Part shown: positions 35,170 to 43,393 of the stretch, piece by piece
How the letters are laid out: each line of letters opens with the position of its first letter
Numbering within the stretch: the first letter of the stretch is position 1
DNA from: Mucilaginibacter sp. OK283
GTDB taxonomy: Bacteria > Bacteroidota > Bacteroidia > Sphingobacteriales > Sphingobacteriaceae
DNA: 64,000 nucleotides
Reading direction: 5' to 3'
NCBI RefSeq assembly: GCF_900110415.1
Contig: NZ_FODR01000002.1
Coordinates: forward strand, 620,001-684,000
Made by a program: the position numbers and the translations under genes
Notes under the pieces: model-generated
What the model was told of the DNA's origin: nothing
The model's database searches: none
The model's input: the letters and a program-made list of their open reading frames with translations, nothing else

Positions 35170-36213
35170 ATGTCAATTTTTAACTACAAACAACGCAACA
35201 ATATTATCCTGGCCAGTATTATAGTGCTGGGATGTTTTTTGCTGTATGCGCTTAGTGGCTTATTCAGTAGTATACTTGGCGCTATTGTATTGTATGTTAT
35301 TTTCAGGCCGCTGTATGTGAACCTGGCCGAGAAGCGTGAATGGCCCAAATCGCTGGTGGCGCTTCTCATTATTTTTACTTCGTTAATCATTATTGTTATT
35401 CCCTTCCTTATCCTAAGCATTATGGTAGTAGGGAAAATATCCAGCATTAATATTAAAGACTTACCCATTGATCAATGGACTACAAAAATTGACGCATTTG
35501 CTGCCGCTAACCTTAATCAGCCCCATTTTGCCGAAGAAACGCTGCAAAAATTAGGCTCATTTGGTACCAGCCTGTTCCCATCTATACTTAGCAGCGCGGC
35601 AAGCATTATACTTACCTTGTTGGTTTTGTATTTTATTTTATATTTTATGCTTACACAAATGCGCGAGTTTGAAGCGGGTTTGTTAAAATACGCACCATTC
35701 AGAGAACAGCACGCATTAAAATTTGCAGCCGCCCTACGCGATTCTACCTATTCGAACGTTTTAGGACAAGGGATCATAGCTGTTACCCAGGGTGCGCTGC
35801 TGGCCAACGGTTTTTTAATATTCGGCATTCCCGACCCGGTTTTTTGGGGGGTTATAGCCATATTTATTTCATTTTTGCCGGTAGTAGGTGCGCCAACATT
35901 ATGTATACCGGCAAGTATTTTGTTATTTGCACAGGGGCATAACTGGCAGGGTGTTGCATTGCTGGCTTATGGTTTATTATTTATAGGCAACGTTGATAAT
36001 TTTTTAAGGATGATTATCAACAAGCGGGTGGCCAATACGCACCCCATTATATCCATCATTGGCGTGTTTATAGGGTTGCCGCTTTTTGGAATATTAGGCC
36101 TGGTTTTTGGTCCGCTTTTATTATCTTATTTTTTATTATTGCTGGAGATATATGAAACTAACCGTATGGCTGCCGACAGGCTTGAACGGATTAACACAGC
36201 AGCAGAAAACTGA
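35170..36213 (+). CDS. AI-2E family transporter (permease)
   Basis: The 347-residue product has about eight membrane segments in the AI-2E/YdiK pattern: paired N-terminal helices (LLYALSGLFSSILGAIVLYV), a soluble region, then the conserved LPVVGAPTLCIPASILL and IGVFIGLPLFGILGLVFGPL segments. Family members export small molecules or act as Na+/H+ antiporters; AI-2 export is not implied. No operon partner is evident. Confidence 0.9.
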   Translation: MSIFNYKQRNNIILASIIVLGCFLLYALSGLFSSILGAIVLYVIFRPLYVNLAEKREWPKSLVALLIIFTSLIIIVIPFLILSIMVVGKISSINIKDLPIDQWTTKIDAFAAANLNQPHFAEETLQKLGSFGTSLFPSILSSAASIILTLLVLYFILYFMLTQMREFEAGLLKYAPFREQHALKFAAALRDSTYSNVLGQGIIAVTQGALLANGFLIFGIPDPVFWGVIAIFISFLPVVGAPTLCIPASILLFAQGHNWQGVALLAYGLLFIGNVDNFLRMIINKRVANTHPIISIIGVFIGLPLFGILGLVFGPLLLSYFLLLLEIYETNRMAADRLERINTAAEN

Positions 36214-36365
36214 CAGCCATTGAACAGTTTTGTAAACACAGAACAAAAAAATAACTGACAAAAAAGCCATTTACATGCAATTAGTATACAAATAACACAA
36301 TTAATGATATTTGGCAAGGTATTAGTATTAATGAATCAAATGTTCAACTTTAAATTTATATTACA

Positions 36366-36632
36366 ATGAATGATAACACAAAAGTAGTTGTTGCATTGCT
36401 TGCGGGCTTGGCAGCAGGGGCAGCTTTAGGCATTTTATTTGCACCCGATAAAGGTGACGAAACTCGCGATAAGCTTACGGAATCATTAAAAAACCTTGGC
36501 GATTCGATTAAAGAAACCGCCGCGGCCGAAATTGACAACCTGGTTGGCCTGAAAGACAAAGTGGTTGGAAACATTAAATCAAAAATCCGCGGTGCCGAAG
36601 AAGAGTACCAGGACGATTTGGAACATGCATAA
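36366..36632 (+). CDS. YtxH domain membrane-anchored protein
   Basis: The 88-residue product has an N-terminal Gly/Ala-rich membrane helix (VVVALLAGLAAGAALGILFA) followed by PDKGDETRDKLTESLKNL and an amphipathic helical tail. This is the YtxH pattern, a stress-related, membrane-anchored coiled-coil type. It is followed by a holin-X-like and a small unknown gene, all on the same strand. Confidence 0.88.
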   Translation: MNDNTKVVVALLAGLAAGAALGILFAPDKGDETRDKLTESLKNLGDSIKETAAAEIDNLVGLKDKVVGNIKSKIRGAEEEYQDDLEHA

Positions 36633-36701
36633 TTTTAAATAGCCCGGATAATTCATATTATTGAGTTATCCGGGATTATAAAATTAGTAAACAAACAACC
36701 T

Positions 36702-37052
36702 ATGGAAGCCGAAAAAGAAACACCACCACCATTACCACCAATTATTGATCAGTTAAGGGAATACGCCGAAACACGGTTTAAGCTTTTAAAATATGAGGCT
36801 ATTGAAAATGGCACTTCCATTTTGGCAAGTGTTATTACCGATGTTGTTGTGGTATTAGGTATGGTGCTCTTCTTCATATTCGCCAGCCTTACTTTAGCGT
36901 TTTACCTGGCCGATTTATGGAACTCCAATTGGATGGGTTTTGGATGCGTTGCCCTTATTTATTTAATTATTGCCATCATTATTAAGTTGAATAAAAGCCG
37001 TATAGAAAAACCACTGGCCAATATTTTTATTCAAAAAATATTTAAAAGGTAA
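36702..37052 (+). CDS. Holin-X/YqjE-like inner membrane protein
   Basis: The 116-residue product has a Pro-rich N-terminus (ETPPPLPPIIDQLREYAETR), an amphipathic helix, and two membrane helices (ITDVVVVLGMVLFFIFASL and GFGCVALIYLIIAIIIKL). It fits the holin superfamily III/YqjE pattern. It lies six bases before the next gene and 69 nt after the YtxH gene. Confidence 0.82.
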   Translation: MEAEKETPPPLPPIIDQLREYAETRFKLLKYEAIENGTSILASVITDVVVVLGMVLFFIFASLTLAFYLADLWNSNWMGFGCVALIYLIIAIIIKLNKSRIEKPLANIFIQKIFKR

Positions 37053-37057
37053 ACATC

Positions 37058-37504
37058 ATGAGCTATCAGATAAGAAGTATAAACGATTTGCAGGACGAGA
37101 TATTCAGGCTCAAGACACTGGAGAGCCATCAAAGCGCGGCTTTAAAGGCGCGGGTGAGCAGCCCCTCTGCCATATTTTCATCTGTTATGTCGTTGTTTCC
37201 GCGTTCGGTTGATAGCGATGGTGTTCGTAGTCCCGGTCTTTTTCATCCGGATATTATAAACCTGGTATCAAGGTTTGTAATTCCGCTTACTTTAAATAAA
37301 ACGCTGTTTAGAAATTCAAACTTCCTGGTTAAAACATTGGTGGGGCTGGTGTCGCAAAAGGCATCCAACTATGTTAATGAAGATTCTGTATCGGGTATTT
37401 GGGGTACTGTAAAAGGTCTTTTTGAAAAGTTTACCAAAAAGAAAAGCAAGGATGAGTACAAGCCAGAACCCTATAAAAAGCCAGTTGCCGGGCCGGTAGT
37501 TTAA
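37058..37504 (+). CDS. Unknown protein, third member of the YtxH/holin-X set
   Basis: The 148-residue product starts MSYQIRSINDLQDEIFRLKT, then LESHQSAALKARV. It continues with a moderately hydrophobic centre (IINLVSRFVIPLTLNKTLF) and a Lys/Pro-rich tail. No family is recognised. Spacing of six bases from the holin-X gene suggests translation from the same mRNA; a similar three-gene set (yqjD-yqjE-yqjK) exists in E. coli. Confidence 0.75.
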   Translation: MSYQIRSINDLQDEIFRLKTLESHQSAALKARVSSPSAIFSSVMSLFPRSVDSDGVRSPGLFHPDIINLVSRFVIPLTLNKTLFRNSNFLVKTLVGLVSQKASNYVNEDSVSGIWGTVKGLFEKFTKKKSKDEYKPEPYKKPVAGPVV

Positions 37505-37545
37505 AGCTATTTTAAACCCCACCCTGCTCAATTAGCAGAAAAAGT

Positions 37546-37553
37546 TATTTTTG
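37546..37553 (+). promoter_or_regulatory. Putative promoter -7 element of trmB
   Basis: TATTTTTG matches TAnnTTTG and lies 17 nt before the GTG start of trmB. No TTTG -33 element is visible at the usual distance. Confidence 0.4.
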
Positions 37554-37569
37554 CACTTTATTTTATAAA

Positions 37570-38220
37570 GTGGGAAAAGATAAGTTAAAGCGATTTGCAG
37601 AGATTGATACCTTTAGCAATGTATTACAATTGGATGCAGGCAAACCTTTTAAAGGGGAGTGGAGCAAAGGTTTTTTTAAAAATGACAACCCGGTAGTTTT
37701 AGAGCTGGCCTGCGGCAAAGGCGAATATACCGTAAACCTGGCCCAGCTTTTTCCTGATAAAAATTTTATTGGTGTTGATTATAAAGGCAACCGCATTTGG
37801 CGTGGTGCAAAAACGGCTATTGAAGATAGCGTTGCTAATGTTGCTTTCTTACGCATCCAGATAGAAAACCTGCTGGATTATTTTGCCGATAGCGAAGTAG
37901 ACGAAATCTGGATTACCTTTCCCGACCCGCAACCGCAGCTAAGCCGCGAGAAAAAACGGTTAACATCTCCGCGGTTTTTAGATAAATATATCAGGATCCT
38001 GAAACCATCCGGCTGCGTAAACCTTAAAACCGATAACGACGGCCTGCATGCTTACACGGCCGAAAAGATTGAAGAGCTGAAACTAAAACTACACATCCGC
38101 ACCGAAGATCTTTATCATTCGCCTTATGCCGATAATGTGCTATCGATAAAAACCTATTACGAAAAAAAATATTTGAAGGATAACAAGAACATTAATTATC
38201 TTAAGTTTTCGTTTGAGTAA
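37570..38220 (+). CDS. trmB: tRNA (guanine-N7-)-methyltransferase
   Basis: The 216-residue product uses a GTG start and begins MGKDKLKRFAEIDTFSNVLQ. The class I methyltransferase fold shows VLELACGKGEYTVNLA (SAM loop) and NFIGVDYKGNRIWRGA. The TrmB signature ITFPDPQPQLSREKKRLTSP comes next. It makes m7G46 in tRNA. A repeat palindrome fills the gap to the next gene. Confidence 0.95.
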   Translation: MGKDKLKRFAEIDTFSNVLQLDAGKPFKGEWSKGFFKNDNPVVLELACGKGEYTVNLAQLFPDKNFIGVDYKGNRIWRGAKTAIEDSVANVAFLRIQIENLLDYFADSEVDEIWITFPDPQPQLSREKKRLTSPRFLDKYIRILKPSGCVNLKTDNDGLHAYTAEKIEELKLKLHIRTEDLYHSPYADNVLSIKTYYEKKYLKDNKNINYLKFSFE

Positions 38221-38225
38221 CGCAT

Positions 38226-38338
38226 GAAGGCTTAAAGCTTAAAGCGGAAGGCCTAAAGCCTTGAAAGCCAAAACCTGTCAATAATAACACCAGGTGATTT
38301 AAAGCTTTTAGCCTTAAGCATCCGGCCCTAAGCTTTTA
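38226..38338. repeat. Iterated CTTAAAGC / GCCTTAAGC palindrome
   Basis: The left part (38226-38262) reads AAGGCTTAAAGCTTAAAGCG then GGCCTAAAGCCTTG. The right part (38298-38338) reads AAAGCTTTTAGCCTTAAGCA then CGGCCCTAAGCTTTT. The words are partly self-complementary. It fills the trmB to alkyltransferase-like gap. Confidence 0.7.
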
Positions 38339-38340
38339 AA

Positions 38341-38673
38341 ATGGATGATATTAACTTTTTTGATAAAGTATACCAGGTTGCAAGACTAATACCTAAAGGC
38401 AGAGTAACGTCATATGGGGCTATCGCCGCCTATTTAGGTACCAAAGGATCATCGCGTATGGTGGGCTATGCGATGCAGGCGGCAGGCAGGGCCAATCCGC
38501 CGGTACCCGCGCACCGGGTTGTAAACAGGCAGGGCTTGCTTACCGCCAAGTTTCATTTCGGGGGTAATACCATGCAGGAGATGTTGGAAAGCGAAGGCGT
38601 AAAAGTAACTGACGACCAGGTGCAGGATTTTAAAAATGTGTATTGGGATCCAAATATTGAGTTGGCGTTATAG
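38341..38673 (+). CDS. Alkyltransferase-like (ATL) protein
   Basis: The 110-residue product matches the DNA-binding domain of O6-alkylguanine-DNA alkyltransferase (VARLIPKGRVTSYGAIAAYL, then RMVGYAM). The catalytic PCHR is PAHR here (Ala57 in VPAHRVVNRQG), so it cannot accept the alkyl group. Such ATL proteins bind O6-alkylguanine and hand lesions to nucleotide excision repair. The stop overlaps the convergent gene by six bases. Confidence 0.9.
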   Translation: MDDINFFDKVYQVARLIPKGRVTSYGAIAAYLGTKGSSRMVGYAMQAAGRANPPVPAHRVVNRQGLLTAKFHFGGNTMQEMLESEGVKVTDDQVQDFKNVYWDPNIELAL

Positions 38674-38880
38674 GTTAATGGTTTGAATTATAGTGTAATA
38701 GAGATACAGTATGGTAAAAAGCTCTATAAAAGGTATTATAATTGCCATTACAGGATGGTTTTTACCCCTCAACCATTTGTAAGTTAACCAGCAAATTCCG
38801 ACTGGAATAATAATGCTAAATATAAAGGCAAACATGATCAGTGTGAAATCGAATTTGGCTTGTCTGAAACTGTGACTCAT
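38668..38880 (-). CDS. Small two-helix membrane protein
   Basis: The 70-residue product starts MSHSFRQAKFDFTLIMFAFI and has two hydrophobic segments (LIMFAFIFSIIIPVGICWLT and MAIIIPFIELFTILYLYY) joined by a basic turn KWLRGKNHP. No family is recognised. It lies seven bases upstream-adjacent to the VOC gene on the same strand and overlaps the convergent ATL gene at its end. Confidence 0.55.
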   Translation of the reverse strand: MSHSFRQAKFDFTLIMFAFIFSIIIPVGICWLTYKWLRGKNHPVMAIIIPFIELFTILYLYYTIIQTINL

Positions 38881-38887
38881 AACAATA

Positions 38888-39247
38888 TTATTTAAGCATC
38901 TCTAATAATTCTATCCTGTTCCCAAATGGGTCGATAAAAGAAAACCGTTCCCTGCCGGGGATTACGGGTTCTTCTATAAATTCTACTTCATAACTTTTTA
39001 AATGTTCACGTGCTGCTGCAATATTGGTCACCTCAAAGGCATTGTGCCTTGAGGTGCGTGGCATGGCCTCCTCGGTACTCAAATGCAGCTGGATATTGGC
39101 AATATTAAACCAATAACCTTTCGACCTGAACTTAGGCCGCTCAATTTGCTCAAGACCTATAATATCGGCATAAAAAATCCGTGCTTCCTCCAATCGCTCG
39201 GCAGGTACAACAATCTGGAAATGGTCGGCACGTTTAAAGTTAATCAT
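38888..39247 (-). CDS. VOC (glyoxalase-like) superfamily protein
   Basis: The 119-residue product starts MINFKRADHFQIVVPAERLE and has the beta-alpha-beta-beta-beta module of the VOC fold, with FYADIIGLEQIERPKFRSKG and a C-terminal FIDPFGNRIELLEM. The FGNRIELLE end carries the usual metal-binding Glu. The substrate is unknown. A TAGTTTTG promoter-like site lies just upstream. Confidence 0.85.
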   Translation of the reverse strand: MINFKRADHFQIVVPAERLEEARIFYADIIGLEQIERPKFRSKGYWFNIANIQLHLSTEEAMPRTSRHNAFEVTNIAAAREHLKSYEVEFIEEPVIPGRERFSFIDPFGNRIELLEMLK

Positions 39248-39261
39248 CGGATATTCAGAAA

Positions 39262-39269
39262 CAAAACTA
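39262..39269 (-). promoter_or_regulatory. Putative promoter -7 element of the VOC gene
   Basis: On the minus strand TAGTTTTG matches TAnnTTTG; the predicted start is about ten bases before the ATG at 39247. No clear -33 TTTG. Confidence 0.4.
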
Positions 39270-39453
39270 CTTATTCAACACAGCACGGCGATATGGGCAG
39301 TTCCTGCCTCACCTTATTAATTGGTATATGCTTATCGATGTGGCGTTACGAAAAACAATCAAAAGTCGGCTAAAAATTGCAAACAACAAATGGCCTTAAA
39401 AAAAATGGCCTTTATTTTGCTTTGGTTAAAATATCTACTTAAAACTAAATATT

Positions 39454-39630
39454 ATGGCAAAGTATTCAGAAAAAGCAGGTGAAAAAGTTGAGAAAACCAT
39501 GCACGAAATGAAAGAGGGGAAACTTAAAAGCGGCAGCGGTAAAAAAGTGACCAGCAAGAAACAGGCCGTAGCTATTGGTTTATCAGAAGCCCGTAAGGAA
39601 GGCGCAAAGGTGCCTAAAAAGAAAAGCTGA
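39454..39630 (+). CDS. Small basic protein, DUF6496-like
   Basis: The 58-residue product starts MAKYSEKAGEKVEKTMHEMK and continues EGKLKSGSGKKVTSKKQAVA, then IGLSEARKEGAKVPKKK. It is rich in Lys and matches the DUF6496 pattern of small cationic proteins. Function unknown. It stands alone with a strong bidirectional-looking terminator behind it. Confidence 0.8.
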   Translation: MAKYSEKAGEKVEKTMHEMKEGKLKSGSGKKVTSKKQAVAIGLSEARKEGAKVPKKKS

Positions 39631-39635
39631 TATTT

Positions 39636-39684
39636 AAAAGTAACAAAGCCACCGGCTGTAATAATCGATGGCTTTGTTACTTTT
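39636..39684. terminator. Long-stem terminator shared by convergent genes
   Basis: AAAAGTAACAAAGCCA - loop - TGGCTTTGTTACTTTT forms a 16-pair stem with A and T flanks. It lies between the DUF6496-like gene and the convergent gene that ends at 39700. Confidence 0.88.
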
Positions 39685-39699
39685 AATTGATAAAAATAT

Positions 39700-40203
39700 C
39701 TACTTAAAATCGGTAGCTATCCAACTGGCCAGGTTGCCTTCTTTATTAATCTCTATCAGTTTTTCAACGTCATCATCCTTTTTATGAGATTCTTCCATGC
39801 TGTATTTGGATAGCATGGCTCTTAATGCTACCAGATTGGCCGTGTTTTTATCAAAATCGGTTTTATGTTGTAATGCAAATTTGGCGTACTGTGAAGTATA
39901 GGTAAACAACAGCTCGGGATTAAGATCGCTAAGATTATTTACGGCCTTATTGATGGATACGGAAACGCTGTGCGAGCCTTGTACCCAGGCTAAGATAAAT
40001 AAGCGGGCGGCCTGCCTTTTTTCGCGTTTGTCTTTCCAGCCGGTTTGTTGCAGCCAGTCGGCTGTGTTTATTACCTGCTGCTCGTACATGTCAAAGTCGG
40101 CATCGGTTTGCAGTTCGTAATGCATGGGCACATCATATTTTTGTGCGGTTGCCGTAAGGCAAAAGATAGTTAACGTTATACTAAGTGTTAAAATGTATTT
40201 CAT
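39700..40203 (-). CDS. Secreted protein of unknown function
   Basis: The 167-residue product has a signal peptide (MKYILTLSITLTIFCLTATA) and a helical mature part including YEQQVINTADWLQQTGW and LFILAWVQGSHSVSVSI. No family is recognised. It starts three bases after the stop of the M48 peptidase gene, so they form an operon; it may be a partner of that peptidase. Confidence 0.75.
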   Translation of the reverse strand: MKYILTLSITLTIFCLTATAQKYDVPMHYELQTDADFDMYEQQVINTADWLQQTGWKDKREKRQAARLFILAWVQGSHSVSVSINKAVNNLSDLNPELLFTYTSQYAKFALQHKTDFDKNTANLVALRAMLSKYSMEESHKKDDDVEKLIEINKEGNLASWIATDFK

Positions 40204-40206
40204 GTG

Positions 40207-42309
40207 TTATTTGTTATTAAGCAGGCTATACTGAAAGTTCAGCAAGTCTTTTTTTATTTCGAAATTCCTTTTGGCTACTGTCGATATATATGCACCTACC
40301 CCTTTGTTAAAAATGCCGATGGCCTCATTATCGTATTTAGGTTCATAATAATAAATCCACTTTGATGCCAGGTATTTATCTGCAGCTTCAAGTTGCTCCT
40401 CATCCATAAAGGCGCGGGTTTCTTCATCGGCTATTACAACCGCTATCCTTGGCTTCAGTGTGTGTTCAAAATTATAAACTTCGGTTAAAGTAGCGTTAAT
40501 ATTGTCGGCTGTCATGGTGTTGTACACCCGGTTAAAAACCGACATGGTTTTATTGTACAAATCATAATCCTGTACGGCATCGGCCTGGTATTTAAATAGC
40601 CTGTTGTATTTAACGGCAAGTAAATCGCGGGCTTCGCCGGTATTGCTTTTGTTGTAAAAGAAGATGAAAATATTTTTGTCCAAACTTTCCAGCTTTTTAA
40701 CGGATTCGTGCCGTTCATGATCAATAAGGCCGCTTACTGTTTGCGCCTCGTTCTTTATGTATTTATTGCCTTTGTAATCAAATGTTTTGATATCGTTTTG
40801 GGCAGTTATAAGTGTATTTAATGTGCTAATATCCTGCTCCATTCTTTCGATGTTTTTTGGCAGGCTGCAATTGGCATCGGTAAACAATTCCTCAAAAGTA
40901 AAAGTTGTATCTGTAACCATGTTAATTGCATCTTCCACGTCAAACCGGGTTATCCCACGACCATCATAGTAGCCTTTATATGCCTCGTTAAATGAGTTTT
41001 GGCTAATAGCGTTATAAAAATCAGCTTTAAAACCTTCCAGGTTGATAACGGAAAAATCCTTGTTTAGTTTTGCCCCGGCATAAATCTCGTCGGTAAGCAG
41101 TATCTGCAGCTGTTCGGGGTTATTAAATATCACCCAGGCGGACTCGTTAACTACAGGTGCATTCAGGTTGATAATTGTTAATGCAGCTCCCCGGTCCTCG
41201 TTTGAGGGATGCGACGACCATTGGTCATTAATAATCACCTCGCTGGTTTCGCCAATGTTGGTATGCTTATCAATTATTGGCAGCCCTATGCTATCGGCTT
41301 TAAGCCCATGGTTGGCCGCATAATGACTGATCATTTCCAGTTGTTGCGGATAAAAATTTTGTGACCGTTTGTTTTCTGCCAATTGGCTATTCCAGTAATT
41401 TAACAGGCCGCTGTAACATAGCTGCCCAACTTCAATCCGTTTTAACGATGATATGGCATGGTTTGAACCGCTTACGTAGGCTGCCATGGCATCGGCATGA
41501 AATTCCATTTCGCGCGATAAGCCCATGTATGTTTTGTTAAGCACCACATATATCTTTTTCAGGATGTTTTGCATGCCCATCACCAGTTGGATATTTATCC
41601 AGGCAAACAGCCGGAATATGCTGTGAACGCGGGCAAAGCCGTTTAAAAGCTTGCCGTAACCATCATTGTCATACAACATGTTGTGAATAACCTTGTTAAG
41701 GTTATATACGTAGCTGCCAAACTTCATGCTTCGTTGCGAAAAATGGCCAAACTCATGCGCCATAATTGCCTTAAACTCCGATAAGTTAATGGAGTTTACC
41801 AACCCGAGGCCAATTTTAAGGTTCTTTTTAACCGGAAAAAACATGCTCCAAAAGCTGGAATCGTAAAATACACCGGCGTTTACGTCGGCCGAAATAAATA
41901 TCCGTTTTGGAAAAGGCGCCTGCGCCTCGTCCGTTAGTTGTTTAATAAATGCAAAAAGCGCAGGTTGCTCGTCGGGAGTTATCTCCATCATATCTGAATG
42001 GTCGGCAGGCGTACTTTTAAAAAGAAACTTGATGGTAAAAAATACCAGCATCAACCCCGATCCCATTAAAGCAACTCCGGCTATCAATCCCATAAATGAC
42101 GACAGCCCGGATATGATAACTACGCCCAAAGCGATAAATGCCCCTGCAATGGCAACGGCACCCAGGAGTAGTAAAAGGTAGGTGAGTATAAAAAGAAATA
42201 TTGCCCCGATGGATTTGTAAACCTGTTTGGTAAAAGCCCGCGAAGGCTTTAAAATACCTTTATCGGCATGTACAGGCATCGGCGGAAAGGTAAAGGCACT
42301 TGTGCTCAT
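40207..42309 (-). CDS. M48 family zinc metallopeptidase, membrane-anchored
   Basis: The 700-residue product has two N-terminal membrane segments (IGAIFLFILTYLLLLLGAVA and GLIAGVALMGSGLMLVFF). The M48 catalytic motif HEFGHFSQRSMKFGSY (HExxH) lies near residue 187, and MEFHADAMAAYVSG gives the third-ligand Glu. A long C-terminal domain with no recognised motif follows. M48 peptidases such as HtpX and Ste24 cleave membrane proteins. It overlaps the upstream oxidoreductase gene by four bases (ATGA). Confidence 0.9.
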   Translation of the reverse strand: MSTSAFTFPPMPVHADKGILKPSRAFTKQVYKSIGAIFLFILTYLLLLLGAVAIAGAFIALGVVIISGLSSFMGLIAGVALMGSGLMLVFFTIKFLFKSTPADHSDMMEITPDEQPALFAFIKQLTDEAQAPFPKRIFISADVNAGVFYDSSFWSMFFPVKKNLKIGLGLVNSINLSEFKAIMAHEFGHFSQRSMKFGSYVYNLNKVIHNMLYDNDGYGKLLNGFARVHSIFRLFAWINIQLVMGMQNILKKIYVVLNKTYMGLSREMEFHADAMAAYVSGSNHAISSLKRIEVGQLCYSGLLNYWNSQLAENKRSQNFYPQQLEMISHYAANHGLKADSIGLPIIDKHTNIGETSEVIINDQWSSHPSNEDRGAALTIINLNAPVVNESAWVIFNNPEQLQILLTDEIYAGAKLNKDFSVINLEGFKADFYNAISQNSFNEAYKGYYDGRGITRFDVEDAINMVTDTTFTFEELFTDANCSLPKNIERMEQDISTLNTLITAQNDIKTFDYKGNKYIKNEAQTVSGLIDHERHESVKKLESLDKNIFIFFYNKSNTGEARDLLAVKYNRLFKYQADAVQDYDLYNKTMSVFNRVYNTMTADNINATLTEVYNFEHTLKPRIAVVIADEETRAFMDEEQLEAADKYLASKWIYYYEPKYDNEAIGIFNKGVGAYISTVAKRNFEIKKDLLNFQYSLLNNK

Positions 42310-43277
42310 TTAGTTTTAGTAAATGAATCCATAATATCCATTAAAACAACGGCCTCGTCAATAGAGCAGGGGTTAGGGCCCTCGTTTTTAAAGTAAGCCA
42401 CAATTTTTTCGATCATGGGTTGCTGTATGTGCTGCGGGTGTTTAAAAGTTACGGTTTCATCTTCGGTATCCGTTTTCCAGCTCACATAATTGCCAAAAAA
42501 CGGGAAAGTTATTTTTCCTTTAGTGCCGATGATCTCGCAGGTATCAGTGGTTAAACTTTCGGCAACATTAAAGCACCAGGAGCCATTAACTACCACTTTG
42601 TTTTTAAACTGAATTTGGCCGCAAACATGGTCATCGGCCTGTGTTGATGCCGATTGGTTGAGTGAGAAGCCGTGATATTTTTCAGGTTCGCCAAAATAAT
42701 ATAACATCAGGTCCAGTTGGTGCGGGGCAAGATCATGAAAATAGCCACCGCCCGAAAATTCGGGCAGCACTCTCCAATTAGCTTCGCTTTCAGCAATCAA
42801 TTTTGGCTTACGGCTTTGCCACATCCTGATTTGTACTGTGCGCACTTCGCCAATTTTTTGTTTATCCAGCAAATTCTTCACCATTAAAAACATAGGTACG
42901 GCCCTGCGGTAATGTGCTACAGTGAGTTTTGCATTGCTTTGTTTTACGGCCGCAGCCATAGCCCTGGCTTCATCGGCATTACGGGTAACAGGTTTCTCCA
43001 CGTATACATTAAAACCCTTTTCTAAGGCAGCTAAAGCATACTCCAGGTGTGATGATGGGGGAGTAGCAATATAAATAGCATTTACGCCGGCTTCGGCCAT
43101 CATTTTATCAGCGTCGCTGTACCATTTGCCCACCAGGTGGCGGCTGGCATAGTCGGCTGCTTTAACTGCATCGCGCCGCATAACGGCTATCAGGTCGCTG
43201 TCGGCCACTTTTTTAAATGCCGGCCCGCTTTTAAGTTCGGTTACATTGCCGCAACCAATTATGCCCCAATTGATCAT
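42306..43277 (-). CDS. Gfo/Idh/MocA family oxidoreductase
   Basis: The 323-residue product starts MINWGIIGCGNVTELKSGPA. It has the Rossmann motif, the family signature YVEKPVTRNADEARAM and GGGYFHDLAPHQLDLMLYYF with the catalytic-type His. It oxidises or reduces a sugar-like substrate that cannot be named. Its last four bases overlap the M48 gene. The gap upstream holds a CCCCCT-type palindrome. Confidence 0.9.
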   Translation of the reverse strand: MINWGIIGCGNVTELKSGPAFKKVADSDLIAVMRRDAVKAADYASRHLVGKWYSDADKMMAEAGVNAIYIATPPSSHLEYALAALEKGFNVYVEKPVTRNADEARAMAAAVKQSNAKLTVAHYRRAVPMFLMVKNLLDKQKIGEVRTVQIRMWQSRKPKLIAESEANWRVLPEFSGGGYFHDLAPHQLDLMLYYFGEPEKYHGFSLNQSASTQADDHVCGQIQFKNKVVVNGSWCFNVAESLTTDTCEIIGTKGKITFPFFGNYVSWKTDTEDETVTFKHPQHIQQPMIEKIVAYFKNEGPNPCSIDEAVVLMDIMDSFTKTK

Positions 43278-43278
43278 A

Positions 43279-43393
43279 TTGCCCCCTCTAAATCTCCCCC
43301 TGAATGGGGAGACTTTTAAGAAATTTATTTGGTTAATTAATTATTGGTATCAATACCCCGCTCCAGCTCCCCCTTTAGGGGGCCGGGGGGCTA
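43279..43393. repeat. CCCCCT/AGGGGG palindrome abutting the aldo-keto reductase stop
   Basis: The left arm (43279-43312, CCCCCTCTAAATCTCCCCCT then GAATGGGGAG) and right arm (43361-43392, GCTCCCCCTTTAGGGGGCCG then GGGGGCT) are complementary in part. The right end contains the stop codon region of the aldo/keto reductase gene. The same element type occurs at 21904-22000. Confidence 0.75.
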
